A stretch of 64,000 nucleotides of DNA, taken from Bacteroidales bacterium. Its GTDB lineage: Bacteria > Bacteroidota > Bacteroidia > Bacteroidales > Paludibacteraceae. The notes below the pieces were generated by a model. It did not search any database. It saw only the letters and a program-made list of their open reading frames with translations, and was not told where the DNA came from. The position numbers were made by a program, and so were the translations under genes. Within the stretch, counting starts at the first letter, position 1; the number at the start of each line of letters is the position of its first letter. The stretch spans positions 1 through 64,000 of the forward strand of contig JAAYQF010000087.1 of assembly GCA_012519425.1 (NCBI GenBank), in the 5' to 3' direction. Positions 55,799-64,000 of this stretch are shown piece after piece.

Positions 55799-57013
55799 TT
55801 ATTTCTTGGTCCCTGTGGGAATCATGCTCATGGCACATCTGAAACCTACATCATTGGCTGATTGGTATCTATCAAGATATCTGCGGGAAGCAGGATGTAA
55901 CCAATAGATCGGATCTTTCCAGGAGCCGCCTTTATATACACGGCTGTCGGCAGATTTATGATATTCCGGCAGAAAAGTATCCAATACATCCACGCTGTCA
56001 ATTCTGTTTAGGTTGCCCCGGGTTATGTATTGGTCAAAAACCCACTCGTTTACGTTCCCTGCCATATTGTATAGGCCGAAATCGTTGGGGGCAAAAGAGC
56101 CGACAGGAACCGTGCGCGAAAAGACATTCGAATGGATGTCAGCGCCCGTTTTATTATAATGGGCTTTTTGTTGCTGCTGTTGTTGCTGATTGAGTTTACC
56201 CTGATATTTCGCTGCCCAGGGATAGGCTCTGATTTTACCTTCCGCATCGGTGCTTTTACGTGCGTAGGCTGCAAACTCCCACTCATCTTCTGAAGGTAAA
56301 CGAAAATCGGGGAACATACCGGCGTAAGTTTTAGCTAAATTGTCTTGTTGTCCGGTAAAATACTTTTTAGAAGTAAACACCGCTTCTTCTACCGTCTCCA
56401 GGCTTGTCATCCGGGCGATGGCATCAAAGTCGGGTGCTTGTATAGCACCTGCCCGTATCAGACGTATTTCGTTGGCGCGGTCGCTTCTCCACGCACAATA
56501 AGCGGTTGCTTGTTCCCAGCTGACACAAACGATGGGATATTCATTGAATGAGGGATGAGTAAAATAATTCATCAGAAATGGTTCATTGTCACCCAATCCC
56601 TTTGTCCAGGCATTGATATCCGGCTTGGCGGCTTCTATTTTTTCGGGAGCTACCTGTGCATACACGGAAGTAAGCCAGTTTTGATATTCACGCCAGTCAA
56701 TGTTTCTGACTTCAAATTGATCCATGTAAAAGCTGTTGACGGTGAGCGTTCTACGTGTATTAAGTTCGTTTGGACGAATTCTGCGATTAACGGTTTCATA
56801 TTCATCCGCATCATCCACGGTAAAACTCCAACCCGGAATTTCTACCATCCCCGGAGGAGTCTGGGAAGAAAAACTTCCGGCGGAGCGGAAAGCATTTTTT
56901 TCTTTATAGTCGTAGGGCCATCCTGTAGTTGAGCTGGTGATGCTTCTGCTGTTACATGAAGAAAATGTAACTACCATGAATAAGATGGAAATACCGAATA
57001 AGTTGCGTAACAT
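55799..57013 (-). CDS. GldJ/GldK-type SUMF1-domain lipoprotein (type IX secretion / gliding family)
   Basis: A 404-residue lipoprotein. The signal peptide ends FSSC with Cys20, followed by SSTTGWPYDYKEKNAF, the T-G-W opening seen in GldJ/GldK proteins. The formylglycine-generating-enzyme (SUMF1) fold spans about 55-395: SFYMDQFEVRNIDWREY, CVSWEQATAYCAWRS, LPSEDEWEFAA, GLYNMAGNVNEWVFD, VYKGGSWKDPIYWLHPASRR and VGFRCAM. In type IX secretion, GldK homologues form the periplasmic ring with GldN, and GldJ stabilises them. No gldLMN genes follow, so this is probably a GldJ-like or paralogous member. A Gln-rich run (QQQQQQQ) lies near residue 285. Confidence 0.78.
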   Translation of the reverse strand: MLRNLFGISILFMVVTFSSCNSRSITSSTTGWPYDYKEKNAFRSAGSFSSQTPPGMVEIPGWSFTVDDADEYETVNRRIRPNELNTRRTLTVNSFYMDQFEVRNIDWREYQNWLTSVYAQVAPEKIEAAKPDINAWTKGLGDNEPFLMNYFTHPSFNEYPIVCVSWEQATAYCAWRSDRANEIRLIRAGAIQAPDFDAIARMTSLETVEEAVFTSKKYFTGQQDNLAKTYAGMFPDFRLPSEDEWEFAAYARKSTDAEGKIRAYPWAAKYQGKLNQQQQQQQKAHYNKTGADIHSNVFSRTVPVGSFAPNDFGLYNMAGNVNEWVFDQYITRGNLNRIDSVDVLDTFLPEYHKSADSRVYKGGSWKDPIYWLHPASRRYLDRYQSANDVGFRCAMSMIPTGTKK

Positions 57014-57129
57014 AGAGGTGAAGTGTTTAAATTTATGTCTAAATAAACGGTTATAAAGCGTATTTCGTATAATATTTTCTTAAATTTGCAGAGATTTGTT
57101 CAAAATATCCGACTTGTAACGAAATTGAC

Positions 57130-57249
57130 ATGGCTGAAAACATCATTTTGAATTATGGCGATGAAGCTATTTCGATTGTCAACAACAACTACATAACGGG
57201 TATTTTAAAATTAATTGTTTTTCTATGGAAGATTCGAACTTATTTCTAA
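57130..57249 (+). CDS. possible small protein upstream of folP (39 residues)
   Basis: A short reading frame (MAENIILNYGDEAIS..., one possible membrane segment around ITGILKLIVFLWKI) begins 41 bp after a promoter-like TAAATTTG at 57081-57088 and overlaps folP by 25 bp in another frame. It could be a leader peptide or a translational coupler for folP, or chance. I recognise no family. Confidence 0.3.
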   Translation: MAENIILNYGDEAISIVNNNYITGILKLIVFLWKIRTYF

Positions 57250-58088
57250 ACTTAAAAGGTAAATTGTACGATTTGCGTACCCCCATCGTGATGGGAATTG
57301 TCAATGTGACGCCCGACTCTTTTTTTTCGCTCAGCAGGTTTAAATCGGACCTGGTTTTATTGCAAAGGATAGAAAATTTTTTATCTGAAGGAGCAACTAT
57401 CATAGATATAGGAGGTTGTTCGACACGTCCGGGATCTGACCAGGTGTCGATGGATGATGAAATGAGGCTTATATCCGAAACCCTGGAAGTTGTTTGTAAA
57501 AAATTTCCCGAAGCCGTAATTTCTATAGATACTTACCGTTCGCCGGTAGCCAGAATGGCAGTTCAGCGGTATGGAGTAGCGATGATTAACGACATCAGTG
57601 GAGGGAATATTGACCTGCAAATGTTTGAAACCGTTGCATCCTTGAAGGTGGCTTATGTATTGATGCACATGAGGGGAACGCCCAAAGACATGCAGGAATA
57701 TACTGATTATCAGGACATGGTTGCAGAAATTATGCAATATCTGTCTAAAAAGATAGCACAGTTGCGCTTGCTGGGAGTGCATGATGTAGTGATTGATCCG
57801 GGATTTGGGTTTTCTAAAACTTTGGAACAAAACTACGAATTGATGAGAAAGCTCGATTATTTCAAGATGATCGATGCGCCCATGTTGGTAGGCATATCCA
57901 GAAAGTCAATGATTTATAAGCTGTTGGATGTTGTTCCGGAACAGGCATTGAACGGCACAACGGCTTTGAACATGCTGGCATTGATGGGAGGGGCTTCCAT
58001 CCTGCGCGTGCATGACGTAAAAGAGGCCATGGAGGCGATCAGGATATTTCAGGCTTACAAAACAGCAGGGACCGCAAACTACAAATAA
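57225..58088 (+). CDS. folP: dihydropteroate synthase
   Basis: Joins p-aminobenzoate to the pterin diphosphate in folate synthesis; the target of sulfonamides. It is 287 residues long. The signature regions are GIVNVTPDSFF, IIDIGGCSTRPGSD, ISIDTYRSPVARMA, MINDISGG, YVLMHMRG and DPGFGFSKT. The C-terminal LRVHDVKEAMEA closes the barrel. It is followed 9 bp later by the diadenylate cyclase gene, an arrangement I recognise from other Bacteroidota. Confidence 0.96.
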   Translation: MEDSNLFLNLKGKLYDLRTPIVMGIVNVTPDSFFSLSRFKSDLVLLQRIENFLSEGATIIDIGGCSTRPGSDQVSMDDEMRLISETLEVVCKKFPEAVISIDTYRSPVARMAVQRYGVAMINDISGGNIDLQMFETVASLKVAYVLMHMRGTPKDMQEYTDYQDMVAEIMQYLSKKIAQLRLLGVHDVVIDPGFGFSKTLEQNYELMRKLDYFKMIDAPMLVGISRKSMIYKLLDVVPEQALNGTTALNMLALMGGASILRVHDVKEAMEAIRIFQAYKTAGTANYK

Positions 58089-58097
58089 AGTAATGTC

Positions 58098-58877
58098 ATG
58101 GACTTTCAAATGGGAATTAAAGATATAATCGACATAGTTCTTGTAGCGATTTTGCTGTATCAACTTTTTATATTGCTGAAAAAATCCGGTGCACTGAGTG
58201 TCTTTCTGGGTATCATCAGCTTCTTGATCATCTGGTATCTTGTGTCCAAGGTATTTAAGATGGAATTGATGGGCGGAATCTTTGACAGGGTGGTTAGTGT
58301 AGGTGCCTTTGCCTTGATTGTGCTCTTTCAGGAAGAAATACGCAAATTTTTTGCGCGTCTGGGGTCCAGAAGGCAATGGGCTTTTCATAAATTTTTGAAG
58401 AAAGTTTTTGGAAATGGAAAGAGTGATAATGAAAAAACAGACTATAATATTGTGCAGATTGTGTTGGCTTGTCGCAATATGTCCAAAATGTCCACCGGTG
58501 CACTTATCATCCTTGCCCGTAAGAGTAGCTTGGAGACGCAAATACAATCAGGAGAGCTTATCAATGCAACCATTAACTCACGCCTGATAGAAAATATATT
58601 CTTCAAGAACAGTCCGCTTCATGATGGTGCAATGATCATCCGTGATAACAGGATAGTTGCTGTCTCTTGCATCATACCTGTCTCCAAAAATCAAAGTATA
58701 CCCAAACGCCTTGGCTTGAGGCACCGTTCAGCCTTGGGAATCACCGAACAGACAGATGCCATTGCAATTGTTGTTTCCGAAGAGTCCGGCAAAATATCTT
58801 ACGCAATCAATGGTGAATTAACGCTCAATGTGAAACCGGAAGAGCTGGAAATGTTTTTGTCAAGCGCGATGATATAG
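58098..58877 (+). CDS. cdaA: diadenylate cyclase CdaA (c-di-AMP synthase)
   Basis: Makes the second messenger c-di-AMP from two ATP. 259 residues: three N-terminal transmembrane helices (about 8-85) and then the DisA_N cyclase domain. Both catalytic motifs are present: DGA in SPLHDGAMIIRDNRIV and RHR in LGLRHRSALGITEQTDA. The length matches the membrane-bound CdaA class. Its 9-bp spacing from folP suggests an operon. A G-rich heptad-like tract (GGGTCGC, GGGTTCC) begins just after the stop codon. Confidence 0.93.
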   Translation: MDFQMGIKDIIDIVLVAILLYQLFILLKKSGALSVFLGIISFLIIWYLVSKVFKMELMGGIFDRVVSVGAFALIVLFQEEIRKFFARLGSRRQWAFHKFLKKVFGNGKSDNEKTDYNIVQIVLACRNMSKMSTGALIILARKSSLETQIQSGELINATINSRLIENIFFKNSPLHDGAMIIRDNRIVAVSCIIPVSKNQSIPKRLGLRHRSALGITEQTDAIAIVVSEESGKISYAINGELTLNVKPEELEMFLSSAMI

Positions 58878-58935
58878 GGGTACAGGGTCGCGGGTTCCGT
58901 GGTCGCGGGGTTAAAACGCTGTAGGGTACAAATCG

Positions 58936-59090
58936 ACCTTGACCGATGAGCCGAAAAATAAGTGAGAACAGCGCTTAAAATCGTCCTTGTTTGAGCAACG
59001 AAGTTGCAGGTTTGGACGATTTAGCTGTTTGAGCGCTAATTTTTCAAGCGAAGCAGGCATAGTCTTGACTTTTTTTGCTTCGTTTTTTTG
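58936..59090 (+). repeat. repeat B, copy without the terminal hairpin arm
   Basis: Matches 32543-32712 from TTGACC through CGAAGCAGGCATAGTCTTGACT and TTTTTGCTTCGTTTTTTTG, but then changes to unrelated sequence, so the CAAAAAAATGAAG arm is missing. It again lies between convergent genes (cdaA and fba). The 665-bp spacer 58878-59542 holds four repeats or terminators and no gene. Confidence 0.7.
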
Positions 59091-59128
59091 TAGGGATATT
59101 CGTTAAATTCAAATTTAAAAAATATGTT

Positions 59129-59290
59129 GGGGCTGTCTCAGAAGTAAATGTTCAAGCAAAAATTGTAAGGTGTCTTAGAAGTGTCTAAATGCAAGGCACT
59201 GAGATTGAGGGCGAAGGAGCATACTGAAGTATGTGACTGAGCCCGAATATCGAAAGTAACGCAGCAGTTGGGCACTTATGAGACACCGCC
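59129..59290 (+). repeat. MITE-like element, near full-length reference copy
   Basis: About 162 bp starting GGGGCTGTCTCAGAAG and ending TTATGAGACACCGCC; the ends are imperfect inverted repeats. The centre has a CATACTGAAGTATG hairpin. It is co-linear with the reverse complement of 44387-44544, and its right half equals 1-89. AATAT occurs on both sides, a few bases from the left end, but I cannot confirm a target duplication. No transposase gene is inside. Confidence 0.8.
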
Positions 59291-59375
59291 AATATATATT
59301 CTTGCCGTATCTTCAGTAGTTGACTACCCCCGTTTTGAGCCAAAATTTGTAAACACGAGGTAATATCCAAAAACA

Positions 59376-59416
59376 AAAAAGCCAACTATCTCAAAATGAT
59401 TTAGTTGGCTTAATCT
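59376..59416 (-). terminator. terminator downstream of fba
   Basis: AAGCCAACTA (59379-59388) pairs with TAGTTGGCTT (59402-59411) around a 13-nt loop. On the minus strand the stem is followed by a T-run (the A-run at 59371-59380 read in reverse), suiting termination of fba. Confidence 0.7.
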
Positions 59417-59423
59417 TATTAAT

Positions 59424-59538
59424 TAACGAACATCCCTAACTTCTTTAACTTCTTTAACTTCCTGACTACTAACTACTATCTACCAGCTACTTAACTTCAA
59501 TAATCAGTTCTTAGTTTTTCGTTCTTCGCTTTTCGTTA
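59424..59538 (-). repeat. heptanucleotide-period repeat downstream of fba
   Basis: Contains units such as TACTAAC, TACTATC, TACCAGC, a series of TTCTTTAAC units (period 9), and TTCTTAG/TTTTCG-type units. Its reverse complement matches much of the tract at 42431-42637 in the same order. It runs up to within a few bases of the fba stop codon. Confidence 0.7.
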
Positions 59539-59542
59539 ATTT

Positions 59543-60535
59543 TTACGCTTTCCCTGCACTACCCAACACATGTTTAGTTTTGTGCATGTACAGTTTCTTT
59601 AACTCTTCGCGGGCAGGACCTAAGTACTTGCGCGGGTCAAATTCAGCAGGATTGTTGGCGAGCACTTCGCGTACAGCGGCTGTCATTGCTAGTCTACCAT
59701 CAGAGTCAATGTTAATTTTACACACAGCCGATTGAGCGGCGTGGCGTAATTGGTCTTCCGGAATACCGATGGAATCCTTCAAATTACCACCATATTTATT
59801 AATTGTCTTAACGTATTCCTGCGGAACTGAAGAAGAACCGTGTAAAACGATGGGGAATCCCGGAATTCGTTTTTCGATTTCTTCCAGGATGTCGAAACGC
59901 AGTGGAGGCGGAACAAGTACGCCATTTTCGTCGCGGGTACATTGCTCAGGAGTGAATTTGTTGGCTCCGTGTGAAGTTCCGATGGAGATGGCCAAAGAAT
60001 CAACCCCGGTCCGGGTAACAAAGTCAACTACTTCTTCCGGACGAGTATAGGTGTGGTGTTCAGCAACTACATCGTCTTCAACACCCGCCAAAATACCCAA
60101 TTCGCCTTCTACTGTCACATCGTGTTTATGTGCATATTCAACCACCTTTTTAGTCAAGGCAACATTTTCTTCATAAGGAAGATGTGAACCGTCAATCATA
60201 ACTGAAGAAAATCCCATGTCAATACAGTCTTTGCAAAGTTCAAAGCTGTTACCGTGGTCTAAGTGCAACACGATAGGGATGGCATATCCCAATTCTTTGG
60301 CATATTCAACTGCTCCTTGTGCCATGTAGCGTAACAAGGTTTGGTTGGCATACTTACGGGCACCGCTCGATACTTGTAAAATAACCGGCGATCTGGTTTC
60401 TACACAGGCTGCAACAATTGCCTGTAACTGTTCCATGTTGTTGAAATTAAAAGCAGGAATGGCATATTTACCTTCGAAGGCTTTTTTGAATAATTCTCTG
60501 CTGTTAACTAAACCAAGTTCTTTGTAACTTACCAT
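59543..60535 (-). CDS. fba: class II fructose-bisphosphate aldolase
   Basis: A zinc-dependent glycolytic aldolase of 330 residues. The metal ligands and active-site segments are visible: VLHLDHGNSFELCKDCIDMGFSSVMIDGSHLPYEENV (His and Asp), VEGELGILAGVEDDV, SIGTSHGANKF, VLHGSSSVPQEY and KINIDSDGRLAMTA. A promoter-like TATTTTTG (minus strand, 60582-60575) lies 40 bp upstream of the ATG. It is transcribed alone, ends in heptad repeats and is followed by a terminator. Confidence 0.95.
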   Translation of the reverse strand: MVSYKELGLVNSRELFKKAFEGKYAIPAFNFNNMEQLQAIVAACVETRSPVILQVSSGARKYANQTLLRYMAQGAVEYAKELGYAIPIVLHLDHGNSFELCKDCIDMGFSSVMIDGSHLPYEENVALTKKVVEYAHKHDVTVEGELGILAGVEDDVVAEHHTYTRPEEVVDFVTRTGVDSLAISIGTSHGANKFTPEQCTRDENGVLVPPPLRFDILEEIEKRIPGFPIVLHGSSSVPQEYVKTINKYGGNLKDSIGIPEDQLRHAAQSAVCKINIDSDGRLAMTAAVREVLANNPAEFDPRKYLGPAREELKKLYMHKTKHVLGSAGKA

Positions 60536-60574
60536 ATATTTATTTTTTAATTGATTGATTAATTAATTCGACCA

Positions 60575-60582
60575 CAAAAATA
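60575..60582 (-). promoter_or_regulatory. fba promoter, -7 element
   Basis: On the minus strand this reads TATTTTTG, a TAnnTTTG match 40 bp from the fba start. The rest of the 307-bp spacer to secDF is AT-rich and holds only the secDF promoter. Confidence 0.35.
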
Positions 60583-60789
60583 ATCATTATTTATTTAATT
60601 CGGCTCTTATAAGTTGTTGATTGTTCATAAAAAATGCTTGTATCCGTTACTTTAATAAATCTGTGTGTATGAATTTTGCGTTAAAATTTATCAAAACACC
60701 TGGATTTTCCAAAAGGACAAACAGACCTGTACTTTCAGTCAAAACAACTTATTATCACTACAATCAATGTAGGAATCAAAAAAATATAT

Positions 60790-60797
60790 TATATTTG
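60790..60797 (+). promoter_or_regulatory. secDF promoter, -7 element
   Basis: TATATTTG matches TAnnTTTG, 45 bp upstream of the secDF ATG. Confidence 0.45.
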
Positions 60798-60842
60798 CGG
60801 CTCGAAAAAATATATAGTTTTAATTAAAATACAAGAAATTCC

Positions 60843-63842
60843 ATGCAAAATAAAGGTCTCGTTAGATTTTTACTGATTGTGCTGGCTTTGGTCAGTATGT
60901 TTTATCTTTCATTTTCCATCGTAACAGGTGTCTATGGTAAAAGAGCCAAAGAATATGCGGGTGGAGATATCATGAAAGAATATCAATATCTTGATTCCAT
61001 TTCCGCTGAAAAAGTATATTTGGGTTATACTTTGAAAGAATGTCGGGAAAAAGAAATCAATTTGGGTCTTGACCTGAAGGGAGGGATGAACGTAACTTTG
61101 GAGGTAGCAGTTGTCGATATTCTGAAAGCTTTATCAGGCCATAACAACAGTCCTGATTTTGTTCAAGCCTTGCAAATGGCATCAGAGCGACAAAAGACAA
61201 GTAGTCAGATTGATTATTTAGATCTTTTCGTAACAGCTTTCAAAGAAATTAATCCTCAGGGACAGCTGGCTTCTATCTTCAGCACCATGGATTTGAAAGA
61301 TAAAATCTCCTTAAAATCTACCAATGATGAGGTGGTTGCCGTTTTGAGAAGCGAAATTGACGATGCCATCAACAACTCATTTAATGTATTGCGCTCCCGT
61401 ATCGACCGATTCGGTGTTGTGCAGCCAAATATTCAACGTGACAGAAATAATGTAGGACGTATCCTGGTCGAGCTACCGGGTGTAAAAGAACCGGAACGTG
61501 TGCGTAAACTGTTGCAAGGTTCGGCTAATCTTGAGTTCTGGGAAACTTATGATCTTGCTGAAATCGCAACAAATTTGATAGAGGTGGATAGGGTGTTGGC
61601 AAGCAAACGTCTGGAAGAAAGTCCGGAGCAAGAAGTTGCAGCCACTGTTGAAGCAGAAGAGGCGGTAGAACAAGCTGCTCCCATGAGTGAACAAGACAGT
61701 CTGCTCGCTGCATTGAAGCAAGATACGGAAAAATCTGTGGAAGCCGCAATAGATGAGGAACAATTAAAAAAGGAACATCCTCTGTTTGCCGTGTTGCAAG
61801 TCCCCGGCATAGAAACCGGCCAGTTTGGAAGGGGTCCGGTTGTAGGTTATGCACACTACAAAGACACTTCCACCATCAACAGTTACTTTACAGAAAGATA
61901 TGTGAAGGAATTGTTGCCTCCTAACTTAGGTTTGTTCTGGACAGTAAAAGCCATCGATGAGCGCGAAAGCATCTATCAGTTGATTGCCATCAAAACCAAT
62001 CGTGACAATCGTGCTCCTTTGGGCGGTGAAGTAGTTACCGATGCCCGTGCTGATTTTAGCGAGATGTCTGCTTATGCCAATGTGTCTATGAGCATGAATA
62101 ACGAAGGAGCTAAGGTATGGGCGAGGATGACTAAAGAAAACATTGGAAAATCCATTGCCATTGTGTTGGATGGTTACGTATATTCATACCCTACTGTGAA
62201 TACGGAAATTACAGGCGGACAGTCTCAGATTACCGGTAACTTTACGGTTGAAGAGGCAAAAGACCTTGCCAACGTGCTGAAGTCGGGTAAGATGCTTGCC
62301 CCTGCCCGCATTGTGCACGAAGACGTAGTGGGTCCTTCTTTGGGTCAGGAAGCCATCAACCGGGGTTTGATTTCTTTTGTGATCGCTTTTTTCATAGTGA
62401 TGCTGTACATGATTTTCTATTACGGCCTTATTCCCGGTTTGATTGCAGACTTAGCACTGATTGCCAATATTTTCTTCCTTTTGGGAATATTAGCTTCCTT
62501 CTCTGCGGTGTTGACCTTGCCCGGTATTGCGGGTATTGTGCTGACCATGGGTATGGCAGTTGATGCGAACGTATTGATCTATGAACGAGCCAGGGAAGAG
62601 ATGTCTGCCGGAAAATCGATGAAGCGGGCCATTAACGATGGATTCAAAGGAGCCATTTCAGCTATTATAGATGCTAACCTGACAACCTTGATCACCGGTA
62701 TTGTGTTGTCCGTGTTTGGTACCGGACCTATCAGGGGTTTTGCCAATACTTTGATCATCGGTATCATCACTTCATTTATCTCGGCAGTATTCTTAACCCG
62801 CCTGATGTTGGATGCATATGCCAATAGCAAGAATGCTAAAGAATTGCCTTTTACGACAAAAATAACTGCTAGTTGGTTCCAGAATACTAACATTGATTTT
62901 GTTGGGAAAAGAAAATATGCTTACATCTTTTCAGGTATATTGATCCTCATCTCTGTTGTTTCTTTTGCAACCAGGGGATTTAGCCTGGGCATCGATTTCA
63001 GTGGGGGTAGAAATTATGTAGTGAGCTTCAAGGAGTCCGTGAAAACCCAGGATGTCCGCGATTTATTGTCAGATGCGTTTGACGGAGAACAGGTTCAGGT
63101 GATTACCATTGGATCGGATAATAAAGTGAGAATCTCTACAAAATATAAGATTGATGAAACGGCGGACGAGATTAACGATGAAATTGAATTGCGTCTGTAT
63201 GAGAATTTACAACCATTGTTGGGTGATGATGTTTCACTGGAAGAATTTTCCGAATCCTATATTTTAAGCTCGGAAAAAGTAGGTCCCACGATTGCAGATG
63301 ATATCAAGCGTGCGGCCGTGTGGGCGGTTTCTTTTGCCATTATTGCCATCGGTTTGTATATTCTGTTACGCTTCCGTTATGTTAATTATTCTGTAGGGGC
63401 CACCGCGGTATTGACTCATGATGCTCTGCTGACCCTGGGAATTTTCTCCTTGTTCTATGGAATTTTACCATTTTCCTTGGAGATTGACCAGTCATTTATT
63501 GCTGCTGTACTGACGGTAGTTGGGTATTCGGTGAACAGTACGGTGGTGATATTCGACCGTATCCGTGAAAACACAAAGCTATACCCGAAACGCGATAAAA
63601 AAACGGTTATTAATGACTCTATCAATGTGACGTTGAGCCGTAACTTCAGTACCTTTATGAGTACCGTAGTAGTATTGTTCATCATATTTGTATTTGGAGG
63701 TGAAACCATTAGAGGCTTTATTTTCGCGATGATGTTCGGTATCGTAATGGGAACTTATTCATCCATCTTCCTCGCCTCTCCGATAGCTTACGAATTTTAT
63801 AAAAGGAAAGAAGCAAAAGAAGCATTAAAAGCGAAGAAATAA
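60843..63842 (+). CDS. secDF: fused protein translocase subunit SecDF
   Basis: 999 residues: SecD in the first 640 or so, SecF in the rest, together 12 predicted transmembrane helices. It uses the proton-motive force to help Sec-dependent export and is the usual fused form in Bacteroidota. SecD motifs are LGLDLKGGMNVTLEV, VLRSRIDRFGVVQPNIQ and MAVDANVLIYERAREE. SecF motifs are GFSLGIDFSGGRNYVVSF and GYSVNSTVVIFDRIRE. An acidic Glu/Ala-rich insert (about 260-310) in the first periplasmic region is not part of the conserved core. Confidence 0.96.
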   Translation: MQNKGLVRFLLIVLALVSMFYLSFSIVTGVYGKRAKEYAGGDIMKEYQYLDSISAEKVYLGYTLKECREKEINLGLDLKGGMNVTLEVAVVDILKALSGHNNSPDFVQALQMASERQKTSSQIDYLDLFVTAFKEINPQGQLASIFSTMDLKDKISLKSTNDEVVAVLRSEIDDAINNSFNVLRSRIDRFGVVQPNIQRDRNNVGRILVELPGVKEPERVRKLLQGSANLEFWETYDLAEIATNLIEVDRVLASKRLEESPEQEVAATVEAEEAVEQAAPMSEQDSLLAALKQDTEKSVEAAIDEEQLKKEHPLFAVLQVPGIETGQFGRGPVVGYAHYKDTSTINSYFTERYVKELLPPNLGLFWTVKAIDERESIYQLIAIKTNRDNRAPLGGEVVTDARADFSEMSAYANVSMSMNNEGAKVWARMTKENIGKSIAIVLDGYVYSYPTVNTEITGGQSQITGNFTVEEAKDLANVLKSGKMLAPARIVHEDVVGPSLGQEAINRGLISFVIAFFIVMLYMIFYYGLIPGLIADLALIANIFFLLGILASFSAVLTLPGIAGIVLTMGMAVDANVLIYERAREEMSAGKSMKRAINDGFKGAISAIIDANLTTLITGIVLSVFGTGPIRGFANTLIIGIITSFISAVFLTRLMLDAYANSKNAKELPFTTKITASWFQNTNIDFVGKRKYAYIFSGILILISVVSFATRGFSLGIDFSGGRNYVVSFKESVKTQDVRDLLSDAFDGEQVQVITIGSDNKVRISTKYKIDETADEINDEIELRLYENLQPLLGDDVSLEEFSESYILSSEKVGPTIADDIKRAAVWAVSFAIIAIGLYILLRFRYVNYSVGATAVLTHDALLTLGIFSLFYGILPFSLEIDQSFIAAVLTVVGYSVNSTVVIFDRIRENTKLYPKRDKKTVINDSINVTLSRNFSTFMSTVVVLFIIFVFGGETIRGFIFAMMFGIVMGTYSSIFLASPIAYEFYKRKEAKEALKAKK

Positions 63843-63869
63843 ATTTCAGGTGATTCGATAAGAATAGTA

Positions 63870-63904
63870 AAGACCGATGTGCAGATCGTATATCGGTCTT
63901 TTAT
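63870..63904 (+). terminator. secDF terminator
   Basis: AAAGACCGAT (63870-63879) pairs with ATCGGTCTTT around a loop, followed by T residues. Confidence 0.85.
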
Positions 63905-63975
63905 TATGTGGTTTTTTACCTTTTGCGTGCCTACATCTGCCATTTTTTCTTAATTTTACGCCCATAAAAGGAAAG

Positions 63976-64000
63976 ATGAAATTTTTATTTGTTGTTTATG
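63976..64000 (+). CDS. start of a gene cut by the window edge
   Basis: An ATG followed by MKFLFVVY lies 71 bp after the secDF terminator at the very end of the window. GGAAAG just before the ATG could be a weak ribosome-binding site. Eight residues are too few to assign a product. Confidence 0.35.

Noticed and set aside
57906-58547. Open frame of 213 residues on the minus strand across folP and cdaA
   Set aside because: It overlaps two confident genes on the other strand and shows no family motif or start context.

Overview
The window comes from a Bacteroidota chromosome, most likely order Bacteroidales. The evidence is: promoters of the TAnnTTTG (-7) type upstream of many genes; few Shine-Dalgarno sequences; DUF5686, OstA-like and GldJ/GldK-type lipoproteins; a fused SecDF; a stand-alone MetH activation domain; and single-copy housekeeping genes in arrangements usual for this phylum. 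I cannot name the genus. Nearly all of the window is core chromosome. There is no prophage, no complete IS with a transposase, no CRISPR array and no rRNA operon.

Layout. 0-0.4 kb: end of a MITE-like repeat and two copies of a hairpin repeat. 0.4-3.2 kb: secreted M6 metallopeptidase, then proC on the other strand. 3.2-17.8 kb, all on the minus strand: alanine dehydrogenase, RelA/SpoT, guaB, three periplasmic chaperone or parvulin genes, an OstA/LptA-like protein, xerD and a DUF5686 outer-membrane protein. The middle of this run looks like an outer-membrane biogenesis operon. 17.9-32.5 kb, mostly plus strand: ABC ATPase, pnp, dacB, a tyrosine phenol-lyase-like enzyme behind an attenuator-like leader, zupT, MetH activation domain, trmD, initiator tRNA, gtrA (minus), rsmA, rpoN, a PAP2-like membrane protein, and prfB with its programmed +1 frameshift. 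32.7-36.1 kb: pepD (minus), a Cat1-type CoA transferase and tRNA-Val. 36.3-47.2 kb: the least standard part, a co-directional set of thiolase, SDR, sodium:solute symporter, second CoA transferase, two adjacent KAS III-like proteins with altered catalytic triads, lipocalin-like lipoprotein, outer-membrane beta-barrel and alpha/beta-hydrolase lipoprotein. I read it as a possible uptake and breakdown route for an ester or oligoester of short hydroxy or keto acids, ending in acetyl-CoA. 47.2-64 kb: an unidentified helical protein, gltX, a glycosyltransferase, an exo/endonuclease-fold protein, class I fumarase, aspC, a GldJ/GldK-type lipoprotein, folP-cdaA, fba (minus) and secDF.

Three families of non-coding repeats are spread through the spacers: (1) a MITE-like element of about 160 bp, with two near-full copies and five remnants; (2) a 150-170 bp repeat, two of whose three loci carry its terminal poly-A/T hairpin; (3) degenerate tandem arrays whose unit is always about 7 nt although the unit sequence differs from tract to tract. 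The heptad tracts often begin right after a stop codon and stretch the spacers of the 36-44 kb cluster. The MITE remnants lie in the leaders or promoters of rpoN, guaB and the phenol-lyase gene, where they may have been taken over for regulation.
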